47,529 nucleotides of DNA, taken from assembly GCA_905479995.1 (NCBI GenBank), contig CAJQON010000032.1, positions 1 to 47,529 on the forward strand, written 5' to 3'. Below the pieces are notes generated by a model. It saw only the letters and a list, made by a program, of their open reading frames with translations. It made no database searches and had not been told where the DNA came from. Of this stretch, positions 9,475 through 19,222 are shown piece after piece. The stretch is from an uncultured Flavobacteriales bacterium. Lineage in GTDB: Bacteria; Bacteroidota; Bacteroidia; Flavobacteriales_E; Vicingaceae. Made by a program: the position numbers and the translations under genes. Position 1 is the stretch's first letter; every line of letters begins with the position of its first letter.

Positions 9475-10202
9475 CCTTTATAAGACTTTAAATATTCAAG
9501 GGCTCTATCAATGTTGGGTTCTTTGCATTCTAAAAATCGATAAAAAGCTAGCCCTTTACTTAATCCAAAGCTTGCACCTTTTACCTTATTAAAAAAAACA
9601 TTTACCACTTCTTCAACATCTTTAGCAGTATTAACATGTTCGTAATCCATTAAAACTTGGTAATCAAGTTTATATTTCATTTTAAACTCAATTGCTGTAG
9701 TCATTTTATACCCCAATTTCCACAAAATTGTTCCTTCATTAGGTATCGATACCCTTAAAGAACCTCCTTCATTTAACATAATTGCGGCTTTGGCAACAAC
9801 TTTTGGTAAATCCAAAACATGCTCAAATGTGGCAATGGAAGTAATTCTATCGTAAGTTAACCCATCCTCAACATCATCAATATCGTTATAAACATTTCTA
9901 ATTTTATTAAGGTGTTTTGATCCTTTAAATAAAGATTGAAATGGTTCAATTATATCGTAAGGTTGCGTGTTTTCGTAATCAAATTGATTTAAAGTTCCTG
10001 CACCTATTTCAAGAGTAGATTTAGTATTCGTTGTTAAATCTTTAGCAACTTTTTTATGTAGCCAAGCTTCCATTTTTTGCGAAAGAGAAGTTGCTGAAGA
10101 ATCTCCATCTCTATTTATTTTATAGTATTCTTCATAAATTTCCTGATAAGCCAACGGAAGTTTATTTCTTACCTTAGGGTATTTAGCTAAAATATTATTC
10201 AT
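9471..10202 (-). CDS. Class I SAM-dependent methyltransferase
   Basis: A 243-residue protein with a Rossmann methyltransferase core. Motif I is TLEIGAGTLNQF (residues 63-74), the acidic motif II region is YDIIEP, and the post-motif region is YDRITSIATFEHVLDLP, resembling the Methyltransf_11 group. The substrate is not predictable; its position between a polyprenyl-type GT2 and a YfhO protein suggests a glycan or lipid-linked intermediate. It overlaps the upstream GT2 gene by 8 bases and the downstream gene by 4, so the three are almost certainly one operon. ATG at 10202-10200. Confidence 0.85.
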   Translation of the reverse strand: MNNILAKYPKVRNKLPLAYQEIYEEYYKINRDGDSSATSLSQKMEAWLHKKVAKDLTTNTKSTLEIGAGTLNQFDYENTQPYDIIEPFQSLFKGSKHLNKIRNVYNDIDDVEDGLTYDRITSIATFEHVLDLPKVVAKAAIMLNEGGSLRVSIPNEGTILWKLGYKMTTAIEFKMKYKLDYQVLMDYEHVNTAKDVEEVVNVFFNKVKGASFGLSKGLAFYRFLECKEPNIDRALEYLKSYKG

Positions 10203-11172
10203 TATTTGTCTTTGAGTTTTTTTTAGAATACTCCTTTATTAAATATATCGGTCGTTGTCTAACCTCTTCCAAACTTTTACCAAAATACAACGACAGTATT
10301 CCTATGAGTAAAAATAATATGGTAAAACAAGTACTCATAAATATCATTATAGAGGTATAACCAGAAGGAGGTTTGTCTCCAAAAAAGTACACCCATAACG
10401 TAAACAACATAAAACTTGTTGTAAACAATGCAAAAATTAACGACACCACTAACGATACCTGTAAAGGTTTATTTGAGAATGAAAATAAAGCATTGAATCC
10501 TAGTTTTACCAATTTTATAAAAGAGTAGTTACTCGTACCATTTTCACGAGACGGAGCCACAAAAGACAGTGAAGTTTTTGGAAACCCTACTGTTTGAATG
10601 TATCCTCTTAAAAATCGATTACGCTCTCTAAAGTTGTCTTTTAAAATATCCACTATTCTTCTGGAAATCATAAAGTAATCTGAAGCATTTTGATCAAAAT
10701 TATGATCCGACAAGGAATTTAATAGCTTATAAAAAAGCTTAGACCCAAAGTTTTTTCCTGCACCATTATCATTTCTTTTCTCTCTAATCATGGTTATAAT
10801 ATCGAAACCACTATCCATGGTTTTAACCATTTCAATAATTTTTTGAGGAGGATGTTGCAAATCCGCATCCATACAAATTAATGCATCCTTAGTTGCACAA
10901 TCAACACCTGCAATCATAGCGGCCTCATGACCAAAGTTTTTAGAAAATGTTATGCTTGAGAATTCAATGGTAGCATTAGAAACATCATTTACAATTCGCT
11001 CAATAATTTGAGCACTTTGGTCTGTACTTCCATCGTTTACAAAAATTACTTCTGTATTAATTTCAGGTAACTTTTGAAGCGCCTCCTTAAGTTCTTTCCA
11101 AAAGAAATTTAGCCCTCCTTCTTCATTGAAAATAGACACGACAATACTTAAACTAGCTAACTTATTTTTCAT
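10195..11172 (-). CDS. Family 2 glycosyltransferase, GtrB/DPM1-like, with two membrane helices
   Basis: A 325-residue enzyme with a GT-A domain at about residues 1-230 and two C-terminal transmembrane helices (about 235-300). The nucleotide-sugar motif VNDGST (D47) and the metal site MDADLQHPP (D102, D104) are intact. The layout matches GtrB and dolichol-phosphate-mannose-synthase-like enzymes, which move a sugar to a polyprenyl phosphate at the inner membrane. It is the first gene of an operon with a methyltransferase and a YfhO-like protein. It starts about 30 bases after a hairpin terminator that follows the tRNA on the same strand. Confidence 0.9.
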   Translation of the reverse strand: MKNKLASLSIVVSIFNEEGGLNFFWKELKEALQKLPEINTEVIFVNDGSTDQSAQIIERIVNDVSNATIEFSSITFSKNFGHEAAMIAGVDCATKDALICMDADLQHPPQKIIEMVKTMDSGFDIITMIREKRNDNGAGKNFGSKLFYKLLNSLSDHNFDQNASDYFMISRRIVDILKDNFRERNRFLRGYIQTVGFPKTSLSFVAPSRENGTSNYSFIKLVKLGFNALFSFSNKPLQVSLVVSLIFALFTTSFMLFTLWVYFFGDKPPSGYTSIMIFMSTCFTILFLLIGILSLYFGKSLEEVRQRPIYLIKEYSKKNSKTNNE

Positions 11173-11201
11173 AATCCTTATTGATGAAAAAACCGAACTT
11201 T

Positions 11202-11226
11202 AAAAAACTCCTTAAAATTAAGAAGT
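11202..11226 (-). terminator. Rho-independent terminator after tRNA-Arg
   Basis: Read on the minus strand, ACTTCTTAA and TTAAGGAGT form a 9-base-pair stem (one G-U pair) around a TT loop, followed by a run of six T. It lies just beyond the tRNA 3' end and before the glycosyltransferase start, so it probably ends the tRNA transcript. Confidence 0.65.
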
Positions 11227-11235
11227 CTAAAAAAG

Positions 11236-11309
11236 TGACCCCGGCAGGATTCGAACCTGCAACCATCAGAGCCGAAATCTGACATTCTATCCAGTTGAAC
11301 TACGGAGCC
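11236..11309 (-). tRNA. tRNA-Arg (anticodon UCG)
   Basis: The 74-base minus-strand sequence folds as a cloverleaf. The acceptor arm GGCTCCG pairs with CGGGGTC with two G-U pairs; the D arm contains GTTCAACTGGATAGAAT; the anticodon stem TCAGA/TCTGA encloses loop TTTCGGC, giving anticodon TCG; and the T arm is CAGGTTCGAATCCTG. The discriminator base is A, and CCA is not encoded. It reads CGA-type arginine codons. An exact TATATTTG element lies about 14 bases upstream and a terminator follows, so it looks like an independent transcription unit. Confidence 0.95.
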
Positions 11310-11322
11310 ATTTAATATGTCG

Positions 11323-11330
11323 CAAATATA
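11323..11330 (-). promoter_or_regulatory. Candidate -7 promoter element for tRNA-Arg
   Basis: The minus strand has TATATTTG, an exact TAnnTTTG match, 13 bases before the mature tRNA 5' end. This predicts a very short 5' leader on the precursor. No convincing -33 TTG is seen at 17-20 bases. Confidence 0.55.
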
Positions 11331-11376
11331 TCATAATTTTACACAATAAAACATTTGAATAGTAGTTATCAGACCC

Positions 11377-13668
11377 ATGCGATTACAACTTTCTATATCT
11401 CTTATACTAATAGCATTAATCGGTTTTGTTGGGAACACTTTTAGCCAAGCAATTCCAATTGGCGATTGGCGTGACCATTTACCATATTCTAATGCTATTT
11501 CAGTAAGTTATGGCAATCAAAAAGTTTACTGCGCCTCCAAATCTGCCGTTTTTGTTTATGATATGGTTGAATACTCCATAGAACGACTAAACCTAGTAAA
11601 CGGACTTTCAGATATTGGCATTAATAAAATAAAATATGTTGCTTCTAACAATAAATTAATTGTTGCCTATGAAAATGGGAACATTGATATTGTTGATCAA
11701 AACAATAGTATTACAAATCTTTCTTTTTTAAAAAACAGTAACATTATAGGAAGTAAGGCTATTAACAATATTTATCTTCAAGGAAGTTTAGCCTATTTAT
11801 CCACCGGTTTCGGAATTGTAGTTTTAAATACTAATGCGTTAGAAATTGAAGACACTTACCTAATTGCTGATTTAGGTGCTTATGTAAATGTTAATGACAT
11901 AACCATTGACAACACCTCTATTTATGCCGCAACTGCAGATGGAGTATATTATGCGCCTAAAGCAAGTGGCAACTTAGCTGATTACAATCTTTGGAACAAA
12001 CTAACTCCATTTTTAACTGGAGAATTCAGTAGTATTGCCACTTACTCTAACCATCTTTTTGTAGCTTCAGATATTGCCGCCTATAATGGCGATTCTTTAT
12101 ACTATAACCCTGGTGGTAACTGGCAAAAGTTTTTACCCAATGGCTCAAACATTAGGGGTTTAAAAGTTGCTCAAAACAAGCTCCTTGTCAATTTTGAAAT
12201 TGGTGCAGACCGATACAACACTAGCTTAACCAAAGAAGCTGGAATATCTAGTTACAGAAATCAATTCAGTATTCGCCCAATGGAGGTTGATCTAACTCCA
12301 GACCTCCAGTTTTTGTTTGCTGAAGAAGATCATGGATTAATTAAAGCTGTAAATACTTGGACCAATGAAATTATTGTTCCAAATGGACCTTCCTCTTCCA
12401 ATGCTTTTAATATGGATTTTTTAAGTGGTGAACTTTGGACAGTCTCTGGTGGATTTAGTCTTGGTCAAAAAGACAACTTGGTTAACCACTCTGTTTCTAG
12501 CGAATGGAGAAACCTCGGAAAAAACATAAAAGACATTGACGGAGTAAATGCGACAGACATGGTTTCTGTAGCAATTAACCCAAGCAATTCAAGTAATGTT
12601 TTCGTTGGATCATGGGCAGATGGGCTATTTGAGTATAATAACGATGCTGTTTCTAACATTTATACTGCCGCAAATTCTGTTTTAGACAGTACTTTTTTTG
12701 GATCAACAGCTATCGGTGCCACAACATTTGATGGAGACAACAATTTGTGGGTATCGAGTTCTTTTACCAACAACATTTTGGCCGTTAAAACTCCAAGTAA
12801 CAATTGGTACAGCTACTCTTTTCAAGGGCTTTCATCAACGCAAGAATTTTATACCGATATTATTATAGACGAAAACAATTATAAATGGATTCTTGCTCCA
12901 GACGCACATAAGGTAATAGTATTTGACGACAACGGCACGTTAGACAATACTTCAGACGATAGAGTTATTAGCAATAACAACATGCCCGGAACCGAAACGG
13001 CTTGTATTGTAAAAGACTTAGACAATGAGATTTGGGTTGGTACCGATGAAGGTATTGCAGTTTATTACAACCCTAACGATGTATTTGATGCAAACATAAA
13101 CGCTGAGCAAATTTTAATTCAACAAGATGGTATTACCCAAATATTATTATTAACCGAGTTTATTACTAGCATTGCCATAGATGGTGCTAACCGAAAATGG
13201 ATAGGCACTCAAAATTCTGGTGTTTTTTTAATGAGTGCTGATGGAACAGAAGAAGTGGAACATTTTACGACCACCAATAGTCCTTTGTTTTCTAATAATA
13301 TATTCGATATTGTTATTGACCCTGAAACAGGAGAGGTTTATTTTGGAACAGAAAAGGGGTTAATCTCTTATAAAGGAACAGCTACTGAAGCAAAAGAAAA
13401 CTTCGAGAATATTTTTGTTTACCCTAATCCTGTAAAACCCGATTTTACAGGAAAAATTGCCATTAGAGGCTTGGTTAAAGATACCGATGTTAGAATTACA
13501 GACATTAGTGGAAACATTGTTTACAAAACCCAATCATTAGGCGGACAAGCAATTTGGGATGGAAAAGATTTTAATGGCAACAAGGTACAAACTGGGGTTT
13601 ATATGGTTTTTAATGGCAGTCAAGACGGTGTACAAAAAGCCGCAGCAAAAATTCTTTTCATTAACTAA
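11377..13668 (+). CDS. porZ: Type IX secretion system protein PorZ (beta-propeller)
   Basis: A 763-residue secreted protein with signal peptide (cleavage near NTFSQA, residue 24). The body has two-component-regulator-like beta-propeller repeats, beginning IGDWRDHLPYSNA, a PorZ hallmark. The C-terminal ~86 residues (from FENIFVYPNP, about 678) form a T9SS type A sorting domain with the PNP, DIxG and W-DG-NG-V-GVY pattern. In Porphyromonas, PorZ is a surface component of the attachment complex that delivers anionic LPS to the PorU sortase. The stop is fused to the recO start (TAATG), so the genes are coupled. The gene is intact. Confidence 0.9.
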   Translation: MRLQLSISLILIALIGFVGNTFSQAIPIGDWRDHLPYSNAISVSYGNQKVYCASKSAVFVYDMVEYSIERLNLVNGLSDIGINKIKYVASNNKLIVAYENGNIDIVDQNNSITNLSFLKNSNIIGSKAINNIYLQGSLAYLSTGFGIVVLNTNALEIEDTYLIADLGAYVNVNDITIDNTSIYAATADGVYYAPKASGNLADYNLWNKLTPFLTGEFSSIATYSNHLFVASDIAAYNGDSLYYNPGGNWQKFLPNGSNIRGLKVAQNKLLVNFEIGADRYNTSLTKEAGISSYRNQFSIRPMEVDLTPDLQFLFAEEDHGLIKAVNTWTNEIIVPNGPSSSNAFNMDFLSGELWTVSGGFSLGQKDNLVNHSVSSEWRNLGKNIKDIDGVNATDMVSVAINPSNSSNVFVGSWADGLFEYNNDAVSNIYTAANSVLDSTFFGSTAIGATTFDGDNNLWVSSSFTNNILAVKTPSNNWYSYSFQGLSSTQEFYTDIIIDENNYKWILAPDAHKVIVFDDNGTLDNTSDDRVISNNNMPGTETACIVKDLDNEIWVGTDEGIAVYYNPNDVFDANINAEQILIQQDGITQILLLTEFITSIAIDGANRKWIGTQNSGVFLMSADGTEEVEHFTTTNSPLFSNNIFDIVIDPETGEVYFGTEKGLISYKGTATEAKENFENIFVYPNPVKPDFTGKIAIRGLVKDTDVRITDISGNIVYKTQSLGGQAIWDGKDFNGNKVQTGVYMVFNGSQDGVQKAAAKILFIN

Positions 13669-14393
13669 TGCTTACTACCACAAGAGGCATTGTACTTCAC
13701 CACATTAAATATTCCGAAAAAAGCGTTATTGCCAAAGTCTACACCGAAAAATTTGGCCTCCAATCGTATATTTTAAATAATGTAAGAAGCGCAAAAGCTA
13801 AAAACAAAGCTGCCTACCTTCAACCATTATCATTAGTTGAAATAAACTCCAACCATAAAGCTACAAAAGGACTGCAAAACGTTAAAAGCATTCAGTTGGC
13901 AGTACCTTACACCGACATTCCCTTTAACATGAGCAAAACGGCTATTGCTTTTTTTGTTGCAGAAACCTTAATAAAATCAATACGAGAAGAAGAAGCCAAC
14001 ACGCCTCTTTTTGATTATATATTTAACTCCTGCCAAATACTCGACTTAAAAAAATCAAATTTTGCCAATTTTCACCTCATTTTTTTAGCTCAACTATGTC
14101 ACTTTTTAGGGATTAGTCCACAAAATAAATCCATTGACTCCGGTTCAATTTATTTCGACTTACAAGAAGGTGTTTTTGTTTCAGTTAAACCTCCTCACTC
14201 AAATCATGTTGCTTCTCCTATTAGCAACCTATTAATTAATATCCTTAACGCCAATTACAACGATACCGACCTATCGTTAAACTATACCAATAGAAAAACA
14301 CTTTTAACCGTACTTTTAAGGTATTACAACATACATTTAAGTAATTTCGAAAACTTAAAATCTTTAGCAGTATTGGAAGAAGTTTTAAACTAA
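13668..14393 (+). CDS. recO: DNA repair protein RecO
   Basis: A 241-residue recombination mediator that helps RecR load RecA at gaps in the RecF pathway. The N-terminal OB-fold opening TTRGIVLHHIKYSEKSVIAKVYTE is characteristic; the rest is the helical C-terminal domain. The cysteine-zinc site of some RecO proteins is not evident. The ATG overlaps the porZ stop, and its own stop overlaps the next ATG, both as TAATG. This places a repair gene inside an envelope operon, so its expression probably follows porZ. Confidence 0.92.
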   Translation: MLTTTRGIVLHHIKYSEKSVIAKVYTEKFGLQSYILNNVRSAKAKNKAAYLQPLSLVEINSNHKATKGLQNVKSIQLAVPYTDIPFNMSKTAIAFFVAETLIKSIREEEANTPLFDYIFNSCQILDLKKSNFANFHLIFLAQLCHFLGISPQNKSIDSGSIYFDLQEGVFVSVKPPHSNHVASPISNLLINILNANYNDTDLSLNYTNRKTLLTVLLRYYNIHLSNFENLKSLAVLEEVLN

Positions 14394-16822
14394 TGGCATT
14401 AAGTAATTCTCATAAACATTACCCTTATCTTATAGTATTTGTTCTTATTATTAGTGCTAATATTAGCGTTTTAGCCCAAAACATTAAAGTTTTAAATAAA
14501 GGTACTAAGGCAGGAATAGACCAAGTATTTGTTTACGACAAATCTCAAACCATTACAGCTCTTTCCGACTCCAATGGCGTTTTAAACATTTCTGCTTTCG
14601 GCAAAAAAGATACGCTCATTTTTACCCACCCGAACTTTACCACCTTTATGATTCAAAAAATCAATATCGGTAACACACTATATCTAACAGAACAATCTAT
14701 TGTAATGGATCCTTTTGATTTTGTTGCAGAACAAGACAAGGAAAAAGCAATAGAAGCTACTTCTAGCATTGATAAAATTGATGCCAAAACAGTGGCTTTT
14801 AACAATCCGCAAACTTCTGCCGAAATGCTCGAATTAAGCGGAAATGTTTACATTCAAAAAAGCCAAATGGGAGGAGGAAGCCCAATTATAAGAGGTTTTG
14901 AAGCCAACCGTGTATTGTTAGTTGTGGATGGTGTGCGAATGAACAATGCCATTTATAGAAGTGGCCATTTGCAAAATGCCATTACCATAGACAATTCCAT
15001 TATTGAAAGTACCGACATTATTTATGGTTCTAACTCTGTTATTTATGGTAGTGATGCCATTGGAGGTGTAGTTCATTATAAAACTAAAACGCCACAATTT
15101 AGAAACGAAACAGACACAATTAACAACAACACAGCAAATGCTTATTCTCGTTTTTCATCGGCCAATCAAGAAAAAACCGTTCATTTCGATTTTAATTTGG
15201 GAGGTAAAAGAATAGCTTCGGTAACAAGTGCCACTTATAGTCAATTTAGTGATTTAAGCATGGGGAAAGTGGTTGATCCAGATTATCCTGAATTTGGGAT
15301 TGTTAAATACTATGCCGATAGAATTAACGATCAAGACACTATGATTCGAAAAAATGAATTTTTCAAACAAATTGGAACTGGTTATAACCAAGCCGATTTT
15401 ATGGAAAAATTGAGTTTTAAAGTTTCCGACAATTTTATACTCACACTCAACACACAATATTCAACCTCTTCAGATGTTCCTCGTTACGATCAACTTTCTG
15501 AATTTGATGATGATGGCGTCTTAGAATGGGCAGAATGGTATTATGGCCCTCAAAATAGAATTTTGGCCTCTTTATCAGCAGAACTTATTGCCAACAAAAA
15601 GTTATACGATAAAATCGAAATCTTAACCTACTTCCAAAAAATTGATGAAGATAGAATTACTCGAAAATTTGGAGACAATTACAGAACAACACGAGAGGAA
15701 GATGTAAATGTTTTTGGAATGAACATAGATTTTATAAAAGACAACAACCGAAAATCACAGTGGTATTATGGTGTTGAAGCCATTCATAACACTGTTGCTT
15801 CACAAGCTTTTAGCCAAAACATCATTACCCAAGAAAATGTACCCGCTTCTACACGATACCCCGATAACGGAAGTACGCTCTCGAGCGCAGGAGCATATGT
15901 CTCATTTAAAAATAACTTTACCGAAAATGCTACATACAGTATCGGTGCTCGTTATAGCTTTTCATCATTAACCGCTAATTTTTCAGATACTACCTTTATA
16001 AAATTACCTTTCAAAACAATTCAAACCGACAATGGATCTTTAACGGGAAACATTGGAATTGCTTATCATCCTGGAAAAAAGTTTAAACTATATACTAGCC
16101 TTTCAACCGGTTATAGAAGCCCAAATGTAGATGATGTAGGAAAAGTGTTTGCAAAAAATGATTACGTGCTTGTTCCCAACAATCAAATAAAACCCGAACT
16201 TTCTTACAGCGGAGAAATTGGCCTTGAAAAAACATTTGGTAACGAACAACTTACCGTTAATTTAGTAGGCTACTATACCCTTCTTAAAGATGCCATTGTT
16301 CGAGATTTTTATTCTTTATATGAAGAAGACTCTTTAAATTATGATGGTGAAACATTAAGAATACAAACCAATACAAATGCCAGTGAAGCAGTTGTTTATG
16401 GAACGTCATTTAGTTTTTTAGCAAAAATGAACGAAGAATTTAGCATTAAAAGTTCGTTTAGCTATACCGTTGGAACCAACACGAATTTAGATGTTCCTTT
16501 AGCGCACATTCCCCCTTTTTATGGCCGAACAGATTTAATTGTTCATTCCGACCCTTTAACTATATCGGTATATGCCAAATATCAAGGTTGGAAATGGATT
16601 GCTGATTACTCTCCTTTTGGTGAAGACAATGAAAACAAAGCAACTAAAAAAGGAACTCCAGCATGGCAAACCTACAATTTCAGCGTTGCCATGAAACTTT
16701 CAAAATCCTTTACAATACAAGCAGCATTGGAAAATATGCTCGACACCCATTACCGCCCTTTTTCCTCTGGAGTTAGTGCAGCAGGAAGAAACTTTGTCTT
16801 TACATTGCGTGCAAATATTTAG
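14393..16822 (+). CDS. TonB-dependent outer-membrane receptor
   Basis: An 809-residue outer-membrane protein. It has a signal peptide (about residues 1-28), a carboxypeptidase-regulatory-like beta domain (about 30-110), a plug domain (about 120-235) with GGGSPIIRGFEANRVLLVVDGVRMN and GSDAIGGVV, then a beta barrel ending in NFVFTLRANI with a terminal hydrophobic residue. The plug resembles those of heme/hemoglobin or siderophore receptors, but no heme motif is certain, so the ligand is unknown. It needs TonB-ExbB-ExbD energy; an exbB/exbD operon lies 11 kb downstream. Coupled to recO. Confidence 0.9.
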   Translation: MALSNSHKHYPYLIVFVLIISANISVLAQNIKVLNKGTKAGIDQVFVYDKSQTITALSDSNGVLNISAFGKKDTLIFTHPNFTTFMIQKINIGNTLYLTEQSIVMDPFDFVAEQDKEKAIEATSSIDKIDAKTVAFNNPQTSAEMLELSGNVYIQKSQMGGGSPIIRGFEANRVLLVVDGVRMNNAIYRSGHLQNAITIDNSIIESTDIIYGSNSVIYGSDAIGGVVHYKTKTPQFRNETDTINNNTANAYSRFSSANQEKTVHFDFNLGGKRIASVTSATYSQFSDLSMGKVVDPDYPEFGIVKYYADRINDQDTMIRKNEFFKQIGTGYNQADFMEKLSFKVSDNFILTLNTQYSTSSDVPRYDQLSEFDDDGVLEWAEWYYGPQNRILASLSAELIANKKLYDKIEILTYFQKIDEDRITRKFGDNYRTTREEDVNVFGMNIDFIKDNNRKSQWYYGVEAIHNTVASQAFSQNIITQENVPASTRYPDNGSTLSSAGAYVSFKNNFTENATYSIGARYSFSSLTANFSDTTFIKLPFKTIQTDNGSLTGNIGIAYHPGKKFKLYTSLSTGYRSPNVDDVGKVFAKNDYVLVPNNQIKPELSYSGEIGLEKTFGNEQLTVNLVGYYTLLKDAIVRDFYSLYEEDSLNYDGETLRIQTNTNASEAVVYGTSFSFLAKMNEEFSIKSSFSYTVGTNTNLDVPLAHIPPFYGRTDLIVHSDPLTISVYAKYQGWKWIADYSPFGEDNENKATKKGTPAWQTYNFSVAMKLSKSFTIQAALENMLDTHYRPFSSGVSAAGRNFVFTLRANI

Positions 16823-16890
16823 CCTCAGGTTTTCAACATTAACCGTTTAGAACTATTCATTTTGTCTTCAACAAAAAGCTTTCATTCAGC

Positions 16891-16898
16891 TATATTTG
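16891..16898 (+). promoter_or_regulatory. Candidate -7 promoter element for the enoyl-CoA hydratase operon
   Basis: TATATTTG, an exact match to TAnnTTTG, sits 18 bases before the ATG at 16917 in a 94-base intergenic gap. The leader would be A-rich (AAACAAAACTAAAACT), as is usual for translation initiation in this phylum. Confidence 0.6.
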
Positions 16899-16916
16899 TG
16901 AAACAAAACTAAAACT

Positions 16917-17699
16917 ATGAATTTCGAAAATATACTGGTTAGTGAAAACGAAAGTGTTGCAATTGTAACAATTAATAGACCCAACCAACTTAATGCGCTT
17001 AATGCTGCAACTATAAAAGAATTAAGTGATGCTTTTAAAAATTTAGAAAGTAATGCATCGATAAAAGCCATCATTCTTACCGGTTCGGGGACTAAAGCTT
17101 TTGTTGCTGGTGCTGACATTAAAGAGTTTTATGAGTTTACACCAGCTCAAGGAAAAGAATTAGCGCAAACAGGCCATAACAGTTTATTTAATTTAGTTCA
17201 AAACCTAACAACACCTGTAATTGGTGCCGTAAATGGGTTTGCTTTAGGCGGAGGATTAGAATTGGCCATGAGTTGCCATTTTAGATTGGCATCTGAAAAT
17301 GCAAAATTAGGATTGCCAGAAGTAACACTAGGCGTAATTCCTGGTTATGGCGGAACTCAACGCCTTAGCCAGTTAGTTGGTAAAGGAAGAGCAATGGAAA
17401 TGATTATGACTGCCAAAATGATGTCGGCAGATGAAGCATTGAACGCTGGACTAGTCAACTACGTTACCTCTTCGGAAAACTTGTTAGAAGAATGTGAAAA
17501 AATTGCGTTAAAGATTGTTAAAAATTCACCCATAGCCATTTCTTCAGCAATAAAAGCTGTAAACGCTGGTTATACCGATGGCGTTAATGGTTTTGAAACA
17601 GAAATTGAAGAGTTTGGAAAATGTTTTGGCACCGAAGATTTTAAAGAAGGAACGACTGCTTTTATTGAAAAAAGAAAAGCACAGTTTCCAGGTAAATAA
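16917..17699 (+). CDS. Enoyl-CoA hydratase/isomerase family protein
   Basis: A 260-residue crotonase-fold enzyme, probably hydrating 2-enoyl-CoA in fatty-acid or amino-acid breakdown. The oxyanion-hole motif AGADIKEF (about 64-71) and GGGLELAMSC are present; the two catalytic glutamates expected in a true hydratase are there at E115 and E135, 20 residues apart as in mitochondrial hydratase. The region GLPEVTLGVIPGYGGTQRL is canonical. It is first in a long plus-strand run with the flippase gene 11 bases away, though that neighbour has no metabolic link. Confidence 0.92.
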   Translation: MNFENILVSENESVAIVTINRPNQLNALNAATIKELSDAFKNLESNASIKAIILTGSGTKAFVAGADIKEFYEFTPAQGKELAQTGHNSLFNLVQNLTTPVIGAVNGFALGGGLELAMSCHFRLASENAKLGLPEVTLGVIPGYGGTQRLSQLVGKGRAMEMIMTAKMMSADEALNAGLVNYVTSSENLLEECEKIALKIVKNSPIAISSAIKAVNAGYTDGVNGFETEIEEFGKCFGTEDFKEGTTAFIEKRKAQFPGK

Positions 17700-17710
17700 G
17701 TAAAACTCAA

Positions 17711-19201
17711 TTGGCAAATCCATTAAAAAAATTAGCAGGACAAACGGCCATTTATGGTCTTACCAGTATTATAGGTCGTTTGCTTACGTGGTTTTTGGTG
17801 CCCATCTATTTGGGTGTTGCAAATTTTACTACTGATCAATACGGTATTATAACCGAAATGTATTCTTACGTTGCTTTTTTGGTAGTACTATTAACTTATG
17901 GCATGGAAACCGCCTATTTCAGATATGCTAGTTTAGAAGATCAGGAAGCAAAAAAAGTTTACACTACCGTTATTTACTCATTAATATCAACCTCCTTTTT
18001 ATTTATTGTTGGCGCATTTTTATTCGACCAATCTATTGCCAATTGGTTAAAATACCCTAACAATAAAGAATATGTTACTTGGTTTGCAATTATTGTTGGT
18101 TTAGATGCCATCTCCTCTATCCCAATGGCAAAACTTAGAGCCGACAATAAAGCCATAAAGTTTGTAGCCGTCAATTTTGCCAACATCATTGTCTTTGTTG
18201 GACTAAATTTATTTTTCTTAGTATATTGCTTGCCAAAATACAACGCTGGAGAAACCAATTGGTTACTCGAAAACTTTTACAATCCAAATATTGGTGTAGG
18301 ATACGTTTTCATTTCTAACCTAATAGCCGTTATCGTAAAATTTGTTTTACTCCTACCCGAAATTTTAAAAGCACGCTATGGTTTCGACTACAAATTGCTT
18401 AAACAAATGTTTATTTATGCTTTACCATTATTAGTTTTTGGATTGGCCGGAATTGTAAACGAAACAATTGACCGAGTAATGCTAAAAGGCATGTTATACG
18501 ATACTATTGGAGAAAAAGAAACCATGTCTCAAATAGGTATTTATGGTGCCTGCTATAAAGTTTCCATTATTATTACCTTATTTATTCAAGCATTTCGATA
18601 TGCTGCCGAGCCTTTCTTTTTTGCCCAAGCAAAAGAAAAAGGGGCCAAAGATATTTACGCTAAAGTAATGACCTATTTTGTAATTGTTTGTGCCACCATT
18701 TTTTTAGGTGTTATGCTTTATATCGATGTAATAAAATACTTCATTCCAAACGAAGCCTTTTGGGTAGGACTTAAAGTGGTGCCTATTTTGCTTTTTGCTA
18801 ACATTGCATTAGGAATTTATTACAACCAATCCATTTGGTATAAATTAAGTGGCAAAACCAAGTTTGGAGCATATATCGGAATTTTTGGAGCTGCCATTAC
18901 CATCATTTTAAATTACATTTGGATTCCAAAACATGGGTACATAGGTTCTGCATGGGCAACCTTAATTTGCTATGTTTCTATGATGCTATTATCATTTATT
19001 TTAAGCAGAAAACACTACCCGATAAAGTATGACTTGCCTAAAATATTTTTATACCTGGGTACAGCATTTGGATTGTACTTTTTAAGCCTCTATTTAAACT
19101 TAGATTCATTGCTACTAAAATACAGCGTTCACGCTATAATGGTCTTCGTGTTTTTAGGCCTAATTTACTTCATAGAAAGACCAAAAAAAGTGGTAATTTA
19201 G
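17711..19201 (+). CDS. Oligosaccharide flippase family protein (MOP superfamily)
   Basis: A 496-residue polytopic inner-membrane protein with about 14 hydrophobic segments. The opening NPLKKLAGQTAIYGLTSIIGRLL and the glycine-rich MOP-type helices match Wzx-like polysaccharide or lipid-linked sugar flippases. The start is TTG at 17711; there is no earlier start, and starting later would lose the conserved first helix. It is followed closely by dut, a sugar-nucleotide transferase, TPR and DUF4292 lipoproteins and an EnvC-like protein, suggesting a role in exporting an envelope glycan precursor. The substrate is not predictable. Confidence 0.87.
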   Translation: MANPLKKLAGQTAIYGLTSIIGRLLTWFLVPIYLGVANFTTDQYGIITEMYSYVAFLVVLLTYGMETAYFRYASLEDQEAKKVYTTVIYSLISTSFLFIVGAFLFDQSIANWLKYPNNKEYVTWFAIIVGLDAISSIPMAKLRADNKAIKFVAVNFANIIVFVGLNLFFLVYCLPKYNAGETNWLLENFYNPNIGVGYVFISNLIAVIVKFVLLLPEILKARYGFDYKLLKQMFIYALPLLVFGLAGIVNETIDRVMLKGMLYDTIGEKETMSQIGIYGACYKVSIIITLFIQAFRYAAEPFFFAQAKEKGAKDIYAKVMTYFVIVCATIFLGVMLYIDVIKYFIPNEAFWVGLKVVPILLFANIALGIYYNQSIWYKLSGKTKFGAYIGIFGAAITIILNYIWIPKHGYIGSAWATLICYVSMMLLSFILSRKHYPIKYDLPKIFLYLGTAFGLYFLSLYLNLDSLLLKYSVHAIMVFVFLGLIYFIERPKKVVI

Positions 19202-19222
19202 TCCACTCTATAAGAACAAAAA

